Shown piece by piece: positions 35,651 through 44,520 of a DNA stretch of 64,000 bases (its first letter is position 1; each line of letters starts with the position of its first letter). A program made the translations under genes and the position numbers. The notes beneath the pieces were generated by a model that did not search any database, was not told the origin of the DNA, and was given only the letters and a program-made list of their open reading frames with translations. The stretch covers positions 1,860,001-1,924,000 of the forward strand of contig NZ_JADYWE010000001.1 in assembly GCF_015864955.1 (NCBI RefSeq). Direction: 5' to 3'. The DNA is from Salinibacterium sp. NK8237. GTDB lineage: Bacteria; Actinomycetota; Actinomycetes; Actinomycetales; Microbacteriaceae.

Positions 35651-35658
35651 TAATGTTA
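35651..35658. promoter_or_regulatory. Overlapping divergent -10 elements of hemA and hemE
   Basis: TAATGTTA contains TAATGT on the plus strand, 7 bases before GTG 35664, and TAACAT on the minus strand, 6 bases before GTG 35646. Both would give leaderless mRNAs. No good -35 hexamers are seen. Confidence 0.45.
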
Positions 35659-35663
35659 ACCCC

Positions 35664-36722
35664 GTGACTTTGAATTCTGACCACCCACTTCTCGACGGCC
35701 GCACAGCTAACTCGCCTATCATCCGGGCCTACCGCGGCGATCGCCCCGAAACCACTCCCGTCTGGTTTATGCGCCAGGCCGGCCGCTCCCTTCCTGAGTA
35801 CCGCAAACTGCGCGAAGGTAACGAAATGTTGGAGGCGTGCCTCACGCCCGACCTCGCGAGCGAAATCACGATGCAGCCCGTGCGTCGCCACAATGTCGAC
35901 GCCGCTATTTTCTTCAGCGATATCGTGATCCCCGCCAAGCTTGCCGGCGTTGAGGTCGAGATTGTTCCCGGTCGTGGCCCCGTGTTCGCTAACCCGATTC
36001 GTACGGCGGCGGATGTCGCCAAGCTGCACCCGATCGACCCGGCTGCGTTTGCGCCGATCCGCGAGGCTGTCGCGCAAACCGTTGCTCAACTGGGAACCAC
36101 CCCGCTGATCGGTTTCGCTGGAGCACCATTCACTCTCGCGTCGTACATGGTCGAGGGTGGCCCGAGCAAAGACCAGCAGCGTGCCCGCACGCTCATGTAT
36201 TCCGACCCGCAGACCTGGGCGAACTTGCTCAATTGGTGTGCCGATGTCGCTGGCGAATTCTTAATCGCCCAGGTTGAGGCTGGTGCCTCTGCCGTTCAAC
36301 TCTTTGACTCCTGGGTCGGGTCGCTTTCGGAGCAGCAGTACGTGCGCCGGGTTGCCCCGCACTCCAAGCGCGTTCTTTCGCACTTGCGCGGTTACGACGT
36401 TCCGAAGGTTCACTTTGGTGTCGGCAGCGGCGAAGTTTTGCAGGCCATGCACGGCGTTGGTGCCGACGTGATGGGCGTTGACTGGCGCATCCCGCTCGAT
36501 GAGGCTGACCGTCGCCTCGGTGGCGGAGTGCCGTTGCAGGGCAACATCGACCCCGCACTGCTCGGCGCACCGTGGCATGTGCTCGAAGCGCACGTGCGCG
36601 ACGTCATGAACCGTGGCCGCGTTGCCCCAGCCCACGTCGTGAATCTCGGCCACGGGGTTGGCCCCGACACTGATCCGGATGTGCTCACCAAGATCGTGGA
36701 GCTCGTTCACGAGGAAGGTTAG
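35664..36722 (+). CDS. hemE: Uroporphyrinogen decarboxylase
   Basis: The protein has 352 residues. The N-terminal signature PVWFMRQAGRSLPEYR (about residues 32-47) and GFAGAPFTLASYMVEGG (about 150-166) are both family hallmarks. It decarboxylates uroporphyrinogen III to coproporphyrinogen III in the cytoplasm, supplying HemY. The GTG start follows a -10-like TAATGT with no room for a ribosome site, suggesting a leaderless message. The stop shares its last base with the next ORF's start region. Confidence 0.95.
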   Translation: MTLNSDHPLLDGRTANSPIIRAYRGDRPETTPVWFMRQAGRSLPEYRKLREGNEMLEACLTPDLASEITMQPVRRHNVDAAIFFSDIVIPAKLAGVEVEIVPGRGPVFANPIRTAADVAKLHPIDPAAFAPIREAVAQTVAQLGTTPLIGFAGAPFTLASYMVEGGPSKDQQRARTLMYSDPQTWANLLNWCADVAGEFLIAQVEAGASAVQLFDSWVGSLSEQQYVRRVAPHSKRVLSHLRGYDVPKVHFGVGSGEVLQAMHGVGADVMGVDWRIPLDEADRRLGGGVPLQGNIDPALLGAPWHVLEAHVRDVMNRGRVAPAHVVNLGHGVGPDTDPDVLTKIVELVHEEG

Positions 36723-38053
36723 TGAGCGTGAGCACGACAGAATTCACCGTCGTCGGCGGCGGCATCGCAGGGCTCGTCACTGCGCGGCGTCTCGCGATGG
36801 CTGGCCGAACCGTGCGCCTCATTGAGGCGAGCGATCATCTCGGCGGCACGGTGGCATCCCACCTGGTTGGCGGTATCAATCTGGATGCCGGAGCCGAAAG
36901 CTTTGCCACCCGCGGCGATACTGTTGCCGACCTCGCTCGCGAGCTGGGACTTGTCGATGACATCGTTTCGCCGAGCGACGAAGGTGCCTGGCTGCAGCCC
37001 GTGGATGGCGTGGCCCTCCCGTTGCCCAGCACCGGCATTTTGGGCATTCCGGCAACACCGCTCGACGCTCAGACAATCGCCGTAATTGGCTTGGGCGGAG
37101 CGATGCGGGCTCAACTCGATTCGCTGATTCCGTGGTTTGGCAAGCGCACCGATATTTCGCTGGGCGCTCTCGTGCGCCGCCGCATGGGTAAAGCGGTCGT
37201 GGAGAAACTGGTCGCACCCGTTGTGTACGGCGTGTACTCGCTGCACCCCGACGATCTTCCGCTCGACCGCGTTGTAACGCTCAAGGAACGCCTCGCCCTG
37301 CACGGGTCGCTGGCGGCAGCGGTGCGTTCGATGCGCGGCGCGATGCCGGCCGGAACAGCGGTTCAGGGCATCCGGGGTGGCATCAGTCGTCTCGTCACTG
37401 AGTTGGCCGCCGACCTGAAGACTTACGGCGTGATTGTCGAGCGCGGGCGCCGCATTGAGAGTGCTGAGGCGCTCGCCGACCTCGACGGCACTGTCATTGT
37501 GGCGGCCCCCGGCATCCTTGCCCCGGTTCGTGGCCGCACCGTCACGCTCGCGACTCTTGTGCTTGATACGCCCGCGTTGGATGCCGAACCCCGCGGTTCG
37601 GGAGTGCTCGTCGCCCCCGGCTGCACTGCGGTTTCCGCTCGCGCCCTCACCCATGCGACCGCCAAGTGGCAATGGTTGAAAGAGCAAGCGAATGGCCGCC
37701 ACGTCGTGCGCCTTTCGTACAACGAGGTGCCCGCCGGAGATTTTGCCGACGTCGCTCGTCACGATGCTGAAGTGCTGCTCGGGGTCTCGTTGCCGCCGGA
37801 GTCGGTCATTGACTTTGCTCGTCGCGAATGGGTTCGCCCCGCCGCGCTCGCCGCCGCTGAGCGCACGGATGGCGTAGTGGTTGTCGGCGAAACCGTCGGC
37901 GGAACCGGGTTGGCTGGCATCGTCACGCACGCCAATGCCACGGCCGATCGCCTGCTGGCGCTCGAGCCCAAGGAGCCTGCTGCGGAACCTGCCGCAGACC
38001 CCGCGGACGGCCCCACCACCGAGGCCGACGAAGCATCCACAGAGGTAAGCTAG
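36722..38053 (+). CDS. hemY: Coproporphyrinogen III oxidase (HemY/CgoX type flavoprotein)
   Basis: The protein has 443 residues. The FAD-binding Rossmann motif GGGIAGLVTARRLAMAG is near residues 13-29, and the C-terminal FAD motif is VVGETVGGTGLAGIV. In Gram-positive bacteria this enzyme oxidises coproporphyrinogen III to coproporphyrin III, which ferrochelatase and HemQ then use. The last 30 residues are Ala/Glu/Pro-rich and look disordered. GTG 36722 or GTG 36728 may be the start. A DtxR-box-like palindrome overlaps its stop codon. Confidence 0.9.
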   Translation: MSVSTTEFTVVGGGIAGLVTARRLAMAGRTVRLIEASDHLGGTVASHLVGGINLDAGAESFATRGDTVADLARELGLVDDIVSPSDEGAWLQPVDGVALPLPSTGILGIPATPLDAQTIAVIGLGGAMRAQLDSLIPWFGKRTDISLGALVRRRMGKAVVEKLVAPVVYGVYSLHPDDLPLDRVVTLKERLALHGSLAAAVRSMRGAMPAGTAVQGIRGGISRLVTELAADLKTYGVIVERGRRIESAEALADLDGTVIVAAPGILAPVRGRTVTLATLVLDTPALDAEPRGSGVLVAPGCTAVSARALTHATAKWQWLKEQANGRHVVRLSYNEVPAGDFADVARHDAEVLLGVSLPPESVIDFARREWVRPAALAAAERTDGVVVVGETVGGTGLAGIVTHANATADRLLALEPKEPAAEPAADPADGPTTEADEASTEVS

Positions 38054-38068
38054 TTAGGTTCACCTAAC
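38053..38068. promoter_or_regulatory. DtxR/IdeR-like iron box upstream of hemQ
   Basis: GTTAGGTTCACCTAAC is a 7-base inverted repeat around TC, with the TTAGGT/ACCTAA halves of actinobacterial iron boxes. It starts at the last base of hemY and lies 42 bases before the hemQ ATG. It suggests iron-dependent control of hemQ and the downstream haem genes. Confidence 0.5.
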
Positions 38069-38109
38069 TCACGGTATTTTCCCAGTGTGCCCAGAAGGCG
38101 CGGGAGAGA

Positions 38110-38790
38110 ATGGAAGACATGACAGACGTCGACGAGTCCACTGAAGTTTTGGGTTACACACTGTGGGCGGTTCTCCGTCGTGATCCGCACCGTCCGGCAC
38201 TCGCTGGCAACCTCGACAAGGCCGTGGCCGCAGTCGAGGCCCGCGGGGTCACCATCCGTGGTTTCTACGATGTCTCCGGCATGCGCGCCGACGCTGACAT
38301 CATGATTTGGTTGCACGGCAACAACCCTGAAGACATCCAGTGGGCGTTGCGCGAACTGCGTCGCAGCGACCCGCTCGCCTCACTTCTGCCGACCTGGAAC
38401 GCGATGGGCGTGCACCGCGACGCCGAGTTCTCGAAGAGCCACATGCCGGCGTTCATGCGCGGCAAAGAGCCCGAAGCGTGGCTCACTGTTTACCCCTTCG
38501 TGCGCAGCTACGAGTGGTACTTGCTGCCCGACGCCGAGCGCAGCAAGATGTTGCGCGACCACGGCATGAAGGGCTCCGAAATGCCCCAGGTTCTCGCCAA
38601 CACTGTCGCGAGCTTTGCGCTCGGAGACTACGAGTGGATGCTCGCGCTCGAAGCTCCCGAACTCGTCGACCTTGTCGACCTCATGCGTCACCTCCGCCAA
38701 ACGGATGCCCGCCTTCACGTGCGCGAAGAGGTCCCCTTCTACACGGGCCGCCGCATCACTCTCGACGAGATCTCTGAGGTGCTGGCATGA
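38110..38790 (+). CDS. hemQ: Coproheme decarboxylase HemQ (ChdC)
   Basis: The protein has 226 residues, in the chlorite dismutase fold. The YPFVRSYEWYLLP stretch holds the conserved Tyr of the actinobacterial enzymes, and the heme-ligand His is probably that in LRDHGMKG. It converts iron-coproporphyrin III to haem b using peroxide, the last step of the coproporphyrin-dependent pathway. GGGAG precedes ATG 38110; ATG 38119 is an alternative. Its stop overlaps the hemH ATG. A putative iron box lies upstream. Confidence 0.95.
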   Translation: MEDMTDVDESTEVLGYTLWAVLRRDPHRPALAGNLDKAVAAVEARGVTIRGFYDVSGMRADADIMIWLHGNNPEDIQWALRELRRSDPLASLLPTWNAMGVHRDAEFSKSHMPAFMRGKEPEAWLTVYPFVRSYEWYLLPDAERSKMLRDHGMKGSEMPQVLANTVASFALGDYEWMLALEAPELVDLVDLMRHLRQTDARLHVREEVPFYTGRRITLDEISEVLA

Positions 38791-39956
38791 CCCACGTTCT
38801 TGGTGCAACGGATGCCGCGGCATCCGGTCCCGAACACGTTGAAGAAGCCGTGGCCTACGACGCCATTCTCCTCGCGAGTTTTGGCGGGCCTGAGGGTCAA
38901 GACGATGTCATCCCGTTCCTGCGGAATGTCACGCGCGGACGAGGCATTCCCGAAGAGCGCCTCGAAGAGGTCGCGCATCACTACCGCGCGTTCGGTGGCA
39001 TTAGCCCGATCAACGACCAGAACCGTGAGTTGAAGGCAGCGCTCGAAGCCGAGCTTGCTCGTCGCGGAATCGACCTGCCCGTGCTGTGGGGAAACCGCAA
39101 CTGGAATCCCTACTTGAGCGATGCGCTCACCGAAGCCAATGAGCGCGGCTACAAGAAGCTCATAGCCGTGGGCACGAGTGCGTACAGCTCGTACTCCAGC
39201 TGCCGCCAGTACCGCGAAGACTACGCAATCGCCCTTGAGCAGACCGGCCTCGAAGGCACGATCCAGATTGACAAGGTGCGTCAGTTCTTCGACCACCCCG
39301 GTTTCGTTCAGCCGTTCATCGACGGCGTTCGTGACGGTCTCGCTCAGATCGCCGCCAAGGGCATTGCGCCCGAGAAGACGCACGTGCTCTTCACTACCCA
39401 CTCGATTCCGTCGACGGATGCCGCCAAGAGCGGCCCGGAGTCGCGCGGTTTCGGAGAGGGCGGTGCCTACGCGGCACAGCACCTCGCCGTCTCAGAAGTT
39501 GTCATGGCGGCGCAGGCGGAAGACTTTTCCGCCAGCACGCTGCCGGCGCACAGTCTCGTGTACCAGTCGCGCAGTGGCCCGCCCTCGATGCCGTGGCTGG
39601 AGCCCGACATCAACGATGCGATTGATGCGCTTGCCGCCGATGGCATCGAAGCGGTTGTCATCGTTCCGGTTGGATTCATTTCTGACCACATGGAAGTGAA
39701 ATGGGATCTCGACACCGAAGCGCTGGAAACTGCGGGAGGCCACAACATGGTTGCCGTTCGCGTTCCTACGCCCGGCGTACATCCGGCGTTCGTCACGGGT
39801 CTTATTGACCTCGTGTTGGAGCGCCGCGACGGAGTGCCGGTGGCAGACCGCCCCGCACTAACAACAATCGGCCCCTGGTACGACGTCTGTCGTCCCGGAT
39901 GCTGTGAAAACGTGCGGCTCGGCTTCAAGCCGGCAGCCGCGGGGGTAGCACCGTGA
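38787..39956 (+). CDS. hemH: Coproporphyrin ferrochelatase
   Basis: The protein has 389 residues. The family start is LLASFGGPEGQDDVIPFLRNV after a 30-residue extension. The metal-site His and Glu lie in FTTHSIPSTD and in the region around DHMEVKWDLD. A Cys in SYSSCRQYRED and a Cys-rich C-terminal segment (VCRPGCCENVR) resemble the [2Fe-2S] ligands of actinobacterial ferrochelatases. It inserts Fe2+ into coproporphyrin III for HemQ. The start overlaps the hemQ stop (ATGA), so the two are co-translated. Confidence 0.95.
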   Translation: MTHVLGATDAAASGPEHVEEAVAYDAILLASFGGPEGQDDVIPFLRNVTRGRGIPEERLEEVAHHYRAFGGISPINDQNRELKAALEAELARRGIDLPVLWGNRNWNPYLSDALTEANERGYKKLIAVGTSAYSSYSSCRQYREDYAIALEQTGLEGTIQIDKVRQFFDHPGFVQPFIDGVRDGLAQIAAKGIAPEKTHVLFTTHSIPSTDAAKSGPESRGFGEGGAYAAQHLAVSEVVMAAQAEDFSASTLPAHSLVYQSRSGPPSMPWLEPDINDAIDALAADGIEAVVIVPVGFISDHMEVKWDLDTEALETAGGHNMVAVRVPTPGVHPAFVTGLIDLVLERRDGVPVADRPALTTIGPWYDVCRPGCCENVRLGFKPAAAGVAP

Positions 39957-40867
39957 CCGTAATTCGTATTGGCACCAGAGGCAGCACACTCGCAATGGCG
40001 CAGACCACCACGGTGGCACGCCAGCTCGAAAGCAAGACCGGCGTCGAGACGGAAATCATTCCGATCTCCACTCAGGGTGACCGTTCAACAGAATCGCTCT
40101 CCACGATCGGCGGGCAGGGTGTGTTCGCGAATGCTCTGCGCGAAGCGCTGCTCGCGGGGGAGTGCGATGTTGTCGTGCACTCGCTCAAAGATCTTCCGAC
40201 CGCTCCCGTGCCCGGGCTCACGATCGCGGCCATCCCCAAGCGTGCCGACGAGCGCGACGTGGTGTGTGCTCGCGATGAGCTCACGCTCGCGACGCTGCCC
40301 GCTGGTTCCACGGTCGGCACCGGTTCGCCGCGTCGCCAAGCTCAGCTGCGTTCGCTCTACCCCGACCTTGAGGTTGTCGACATCCGCGGCAACATCGATT
40401 CACGCCTCGACAAAGTCACCAACGGCGAACTGGATGCCGTCATCCTCGCCGCTGCCGGCCTCGCTCGTGCCGGTCGCTCGGCGGCCGTCACCGAGCACCT
40501 TGGCATTTCGGGCTGGCCAACGGCTCCCGGCCAGGGCGCCCTCGCGATCGAAACGCGCACGGGTGAAGAGAAGCTCGCGGCAGTGCTCGACCACAAACCC
40601 AGCCGCACGAAGACGGATGCCGAACGCTACGTTCTCGCCTTCCTCGACGCCGGATGCTCGGCTCCCCTCGGAGCGCACGCCGTGATCGACGATGGCCTCT
40701 TGTTCTTGGATGCGCGGGTCTACGCCCTCGATGGCTCCCGCTACCTCACCAGCTCGCACGCGCTGTACGTCAACGATGTGGACGACCCGGCGCGCGAGGC
40801 AGCACAGCGGGTCGCCGACGATCTTCTGGCACAGGGCGCTGGGGAACTCACGGGAGCGCGAGCGTGA
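39953..40867 (+). CDS. hemC: Porphobilinogen deaminase (hydroxymethylbilane synthase)
   Basis: The protein has 304 residues. The N-terminus [15 protein letters not shown] and the [10 protein letters not shown] motif are family signatures. Cys235 in [12 protein letters not shown] anchors the dipyrromethane cofactor. It links four porphobilinogen units into hydroxymethylbilane. The GTG start overlaps the hemH stop, and its own stop overlaps the hemB GTG, so hemH-C-B-L is a tightly coupled run. Confidence 0.95.
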   Translation: MTVIRIGTRGSTLAMAQTTTVARQLESKTGVETEIIPISTQGDRSTESLSTIGGQGVFANALREALLAGECDVVVHSLKDLPTAPVPGLTIAAIPKRADERDVVCARDELTLATLPAGSTVGTGSPRRQAQLRSLYPDLEVVDIRGNIDSRLDKVTNGELDAVILAAAGLARAGRSAAVTEHLGISGWPTAPGQGALAIETRTGEEKLAAVLDHKPSRTKTDAERYVLAFLDAGCSAPLGAHAVIDDGLLFLDARVYALDGSRYLTSSHALYVNDVDDPAREAAQRVADDLLAQGAGELTGARA

Positions 40868-41859
40868 TCATCCGCCCCCGCCGTTTGCGGTCGAGCCCGG
40901 CGATGCGTCGCTTGGTCGCCGAAAACCGCACCCACCCCAACCAGCTCATTCTGCCGATGTTTGTGCGCGAAGGGCTCACGGAGCCTGCCGCGATCAGTTC
41001 GATGCCGGGCGTGCAGCAGCATTCGCTCGACTCCATGCGCCGTGCGATTGCCGAAGCCGCCGAGTTGGGCGTCGGTGGCGTAATGCTCTTCGGTGTTCCC
41101 GAGAATAAGGATGCCGAGGGCTCGGGGGCGATTGACCCGAACGGAATCCTCAACGTCGCTACGCGCGCGGCTGTCGCCGAGGCTGGTGACGCCCTCGTGG
41201 TGCAAACCGACCTCTGCTTGGACGAATTCACTGATCACGGTCACTGCGGTGTGCTGCGCGAGCGCACCAACCTCGCGACCGGTGCGACCGAGCTCATCGT
41301 CGACAACGACGCTTCACTCGAGCGTTACCGAGAAATGGGTGTGGCTCAGGCCGAAGCCGGCTCGCAACTGCTCGGGCTCAGCGGCATGATGGACGGCCAA
41401 GTTGCCGCCGTGCGCGACGCGCTCGACACCGCTGGCCACTCTGACGCCCCCTTGCTCGGTTACGCCGCCAAATACGCCTCGGCGTTCTATGGACCGTTCC
41501 GCGAAGCAGTGCAATCCTCGCTCGTGGGCGATCGCCGCGCCTACCAACAGAGCCCCGCCAATCGCCGCGAAGGCAGCCGCGAAGTCGAACTCGACATCGA
41601 TGAGGGTGCCGACGTGGTGATGGTCAAGCCCGCCATGAGCTTCCTCGACGTGCTCGCCGACGCCAGCGCCATCAGCAGCGTGCCCGTGTGGGCGTACCAA
41701 GTATCCGGCGAATACGCGATGATCGAAGCCGCCGCCGCGAACGGCTGGATCGACCGCCGTCGCGCTATCGAAGAATCAGTACTCAGCATCCAGAGGGCCG
41801 GCGCCGAAGCGGTGCTCACCTACTACGCAACAGAACTTGCAGAATGGCTACGCGAATGA
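40864..41859 (+). CDS. hemB: Delta-aminolevulinic acid dehydratase (porphobilinogen synthase)
   Basis: The protein has 331 residues from GTG 40864, overlapping the hemC stop. The family start is [18 protein letters not shown]. The two active-site lysines lie in [14 protein letters not shown] and in [10 protein letters not shown]. The metal loop is [14 protein letters not shown]: it keeps two of the three Cys found in fully zinc-type enzymes and has Asp at the middle position, so it looks intermediate between the zinc and magnesium forms. It condenses two 5-aminolevulinates into porphobilinogen. Confidence 0.95.
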   Translation: MIIRPRRLRSSPAMRRLVAENRTHPNQLILPMFVREGLTEPAAISSMPGVQQHSLDSMRRAIAEAAELGVGGVMLFGVPENKDAEGSGAIDPNGILNVATRAAVAEAGDALVVQTDLCLDEFTDHGHCGVLRERTNLATGATELIVDNDASLERYREMGVAQAEAGSQLLGLSGMMDGQVAAVRDALDTAGHSDAPLLGYAAKYASAFYGPFREAVQSSLVGDRRAYQQSPANRREGSREVELDIDEGADVVMVKPAMSFLDVLADASAISSVPVWAYQVSGEYAMIEAAAANGWIDRRRAIEESVLSIQRAGAEAVLTYYATELAEWLRE

Positions 41860-43241
41860 GCGACACTACGTCCAACACCCCGTCCGCCCCCGCCACCAAC
41901 CAACAGTCGTTCGACCGCGCCCGCGGTGTGCTCCCGGGCGGCGTCAACTCGCCCGTGCGTGCGTTCGGCTCCGTCGGCGGAACGCCCCGCTTCTACGTGA
42001 AAGCCGCAGGCGCTTACGTGACGGATGTTGAGGGCCGGTCGTACATCGACCTCGTCAACTCCTGGGGCCCCGCCATTCTCGGCCACGCTCATCCCGAAGT
42101 GATTGACGCCGTTCAGCAGGCTGCGTCGCGCGGCCTCGGCTTTGGAGCATCCACTCCCGCCGAGACCGAACTCGCCGAACTCGTGCGCTCGCGCATCAGC
42201 GTCGGGGGAGTGAGCCCGATCGAACGCTTGCGTCTCGTCTCGACCGGCACCGAAGCGACCATGACGGCCATCCGTCTGGCTCGCGGTGCCACCGGTCGCC
42301 GCCTGCTCGTGAAGTTCGCCGGGCACTACCACGGCCACTCCGACGGGCTTCTGGCTGAAGCCGGTTCTGGTCTTGCGACGCTCTCGATGCCCGGCTCTGC
42401 CGGAGTCACCGCCGAGACCGCAGCCCAAACTCTCGTGATTGAGTACAACAACGTCGCGGCCCTTGAGCAGGTCTTCGCCGAACACGGCCACGACATCGCT
42501 GGCGTCATCTTCGAGGCCGCCGCTGCCAACATGGGTGTTCTTGCCCCGCAGCCCGGCTTCAACGAAACCATCGTGCGCATTGCCCACGAACACGGTGCTC
42601 TCGCCATCAGTGACGAAGTTCTCACGGGCTTCCGTGTTGACCCCGCCGGTTACTGGGGCTTGGATGCTCGTGCCGCAGCGGCCGCGAACCCCGACGCCCC
42701 TGAGGCGCGCTGGGTTCCCGACCTCTTCACCTTTGGCAAAGTCATTGGCGGAGGGATGCCGTTGGCGGCTTTGGGCGGTTCGGCTCGCATCATGGAGTTG
42801 CTGGCTCCGCTCGGTCCGGTCTACCAAGCAGGCACCCTGAGCGGAAACCCCGTCGCCGTCGCTGCGGGCCTCGCTACGCTTCGGCTCGCCGACGACGACG
42901 TGTATTCGCGGCTCAACCAGGTCGCCGAAACGCTCTCTGCCGAAACGTCGGCCGCACTCTCCGCCGAGGGTGTTGAGCACGTTGTGCAGCACGCGGGCAA
43001 CCTCTTCTCATTCGTGTTTAGCCCGACCGAGCCCATGAACTTTGCTGACGTGAAAGCGCAGCAGGGCTACCGCTACGCACCCTTCTTCCACTCGATGCTG
43101 GAGTCGGGGGTGTCTCTGCCTCCGAGTGTGTTCGAGGCGTGGTTCGTTTCGGCAGCCCACGACGATGGCGTGGTCTCGAAGATTGTCGATGCACTGCCCG
43201 CCGCCGCGAAGGCTGCCGCAGCGGCATCCGCCCCGCAGTAG
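41856..43241 (+). CDS. hemL: Glutamate-1-semialdehyde 2,1-aminomutase
   Basis: The protein has 461 residues from ATG 41856, which overlaps the hemB stop; ATG 41844 is possible. The start [24 protein letters not shown] is the family hallmark. The PLP-binding Lys295 is in [13 protein letters not shown]. It moves the amino group of glutamate-1-semialdehyde to form 5-aminolevulinate, using the product of HemA. The enzyme depends on PLP. The C-terminal Ala-rich tail looks disordered. Confidence 0.95.
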   Translation: MSDTTSNTPSAPATNQQSFDRARGVLPGGVNSPVRAFGSVGGTPRFYVKAAGAYVTDVEGRSYIDLVNSWGPAILGHAHPEVIDAVQQAASRGLGFGASTPAETELAELVRSRISVGGVSPIERLRLVSTGTEATMTAIRLARGATGRRLLVKFAGHYHGHSDGLLAEAGSGLATLSMPGSAGVTAETAAQTLVIEYNNVAALEQVFAEHGHDIAGVIFEAAAANMGVLAPQPGFNETIVRIAHEHGALAISDEVLTGFRVDPAGYWGLDARAAAAANPDAPEARWVPDLFTFGKVIGGGMPLAALGGSARIMELLAPLGPVYQAGTLSGNPVAVAAGLATLRLADDDVYSRLNQVAETLSAETSAALSAEGVEHVVQHAGNLFSFVFSPTEPMNFADVKAQQGYRYAPFFHSMLESGVSLPPSVFEAWFVSAAHDDGVVSKIVDALPAAAKAAAAASAPQ

Positions 43242-43448
43242 CCGGGATTGCTAGCGGCGACCTCGCCGTGGGCCTCGAAAGCGATGATGGCTCGACTGTA
43301 AACTCTGTGTGAGTTCTTGGGGAAGCACTATGCCAATCTGAGAATATGCTCCAGAATAGCTACCTGCGTTACCAGCAAACCCTGACCGCGGGCTGCAGTT
43401 AACGCGAGTATGTTGGAAGAACCAACCGGCAACGAAATGGAGTTCACC

Positions 43449-43802
43449 ATGAAGGGCAAAATCCTCCTAGTAGTAGGACTCGGCATCGGCTACGTGCTCG
43501 GAACCCGCGCTGGCCGCGAGAAGTACGAAAAGATCAAGGCAACAGCGGGCAAGCTGTGGAACGATCCTCGAATCACGCAGCAGCGACACAATGCTGAAGA
43601 TTTTGTAAAAGACAAGGCTCCGGATGTTGCGGAATTCCTTGCAGACGGCGTCAAGCAGGTCGTCAAGCAGGTCGCGTCAAGCAAGAGCGACAAGACGGCG
43701 TCAGAAAAAGTGACGACCACCAGCAGCGCACCTAAAAAGAAGCCTGCCGCCAAGAAGTCTTCGTCATCGGCATCCACGACGAAGTCCACCAACTCGAAGT
43801 AG
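43449..43802 (+). CDS. YtxH-like single-pass membrane protein
   Basis: The protein has 117 residues from ATG 43449, chosen because GGAG lies 6 bases upstream and the membrane segment ILLVVGLGIGYVLGTRAG begins directly; an upstream in-frame ATG at 43410 is possible. The rest is hydrophilic, ending in a Lys/Ser/Thr/Ala-rich tail like those of nucleoid- or envelope-associated actinobacterial proteins. Function is unknown. It is the first of three small envelope genes between hemL and hemD. Confidence 0.7.
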   Translation: MKGKILLVVGLGIGYVLGTRAGREKYEKIKATAGKLWNDPRITQQRHNAEDFVKDKAPDVAEFLADGVKQVVKQVASSKSDKTASEKVTTTSSAPKKKPAAKKSSSSASTTKSTNSK

Positions 43803-43809
43803 GGCTGCC

Positions 43810-44238
43810 ATGTACGGTGAATCACCGAATACAGAACCGCAGCGCGACCCCAAGCGGTCACTCGCTGCACTAATCGCCGACGTCCCTCGCCTTCTCGGCG
43901 ACCTCGTCCGCGGAGAGATCGAATCGCTCAAGAGCGAGATGATCGGCAAACTCAAGAACGCTGGTATCGGCGTTGGACTGTTTGCGGGAGCCGCGTTCTT
44001 CGCGCTCTTCGCTCTCATGGTCCTCATCGCGGCCGCCGTTCTGGGATTCGCCGAAATAGTGCCAGCGTGGGCCGCCGCACTGATCGTGGCCGGCATCCTG
44101 CTGCTGATCGTGGCAATCCTTGTTCTGGTGGGCCTAGCGCTCGTCAAAAAGGGAACCCCACCGGCACCCACCGAAACGATTGAAAGTATTAAGAGCGACG
44201 TTCGTGCCATCAAAGGCACCCGAAAGCGGAGGTCATAA
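43810..44238 (+). CDS. Actinobacterial holin-like (phage holin family, PF07332-type) membrane protein
   Basis: The protein has 142 residues. A short amphipathic N-terminus (LAALIADVPRLLGDLVRGEIESLKSEM) is followed by two hydrophobic helices (about 55-80 and 85-115) and a basic tail. This is the pattern of the actinobacterial putative phage-holin superfamily, which is chromosomal and not a lysis gene in this context. Its TAA overlaps the next ATG. Genes of this kind often sit beside DUF3618 genes, as here. Confidence 0.7.
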   Translation: MYGESPNTEPQRDPKRSLAALIADVPRLLGDLVRGEIESLKSEMIGKLKNAGIGVGLFAGAAFFALFALMVLIAAAVLGFAEIVPAWAAALIVAGILLLIVAILVLVGLALVKKGTPPAPTETIESIKSDVRAIKGTRKRRS

Positions 44239-44477
44239 TGTCTGAAGAAACCAGCAAAGACACCAGCAAGACGATCGAGCAGGCTCGTGCCGAACTCGAA
44301 AAAACGCTCGACGCCATCGAAGATAAGTTCAACGTCGGCAAGCGCGTCGACGAAGTTGCCGCCAACGTGCGCACTTCCTACGAGAGCAACCCGCTGCCGT
44401 GGATTATTGGTGCAGCTGCCGCCGCAGTGTCCGTTGTTGCCGTCGTCGCATGGGCAATTCTCAGCGACGACGACTAG
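44238..44477 (+). CDS. DUF3618-family small membrane protein
   Basis: The protein has 79 residues. The N-terminus (TIEQARAELEKTLDAIEDKFNVGKRV, helical, possible coiled coil) is followed by a single membrane helix near the C-terminus (WIIGAAAAAVSVVAVVAWAIL). GCGGAGG precedes the ATG, which overlaps the previous stop. It probably works with the holin-like protein at the envelope. Function is unknown. Confidence 0.75.
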   Translation: MSEETSKDTSKTIEQARAELEKTLDAIEDKFNVGKRVDEVAANVRTSYESNPLPWIIGAAAAAVSVVAVVAWAILSDDD

Positions 44478-44492
44478 CTCGATTAGCGTCTG

Positions 44493-44511
44493 ACTCCCCA
44501 ACAGGGGGAGT
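44493..44511 (+). promoter_or_regulatory. Hairpin overlapping the hemD ribosome-binding region
   Basis: ACTCCCC (44493-44499) pairs with GGGGAGT (44505-44511) over a 5-base loop. The 3' arm includes the purine-rich GGGGAG 10 bases before the hemD ATG, so it could limit hemD translation. Confidence 0.45.
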
Positions 44512-44520
44512 ATAGAGAAC

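Noticed and set aside
36719..37930. 403-codon antisense frame over hemY
   Set aside because: It is a shadow of the FAD-containing HemY gene; codon use fits the plus strand.
25666..43352. 14-base word TGAGAATATGCTCC at 25666-25679 and 43339-43352, both between genes
   Set aside because: A few 14-base matches are expected by chance in 64 kb, and no longer similarity or common context was found.
43810..44238. Prophage remnant because of a holin-like protein
   Set aside because: No other phage genes are nearby. This family is a normal chromosomal neighbour of DUF3618 genes in Actinobacteria.
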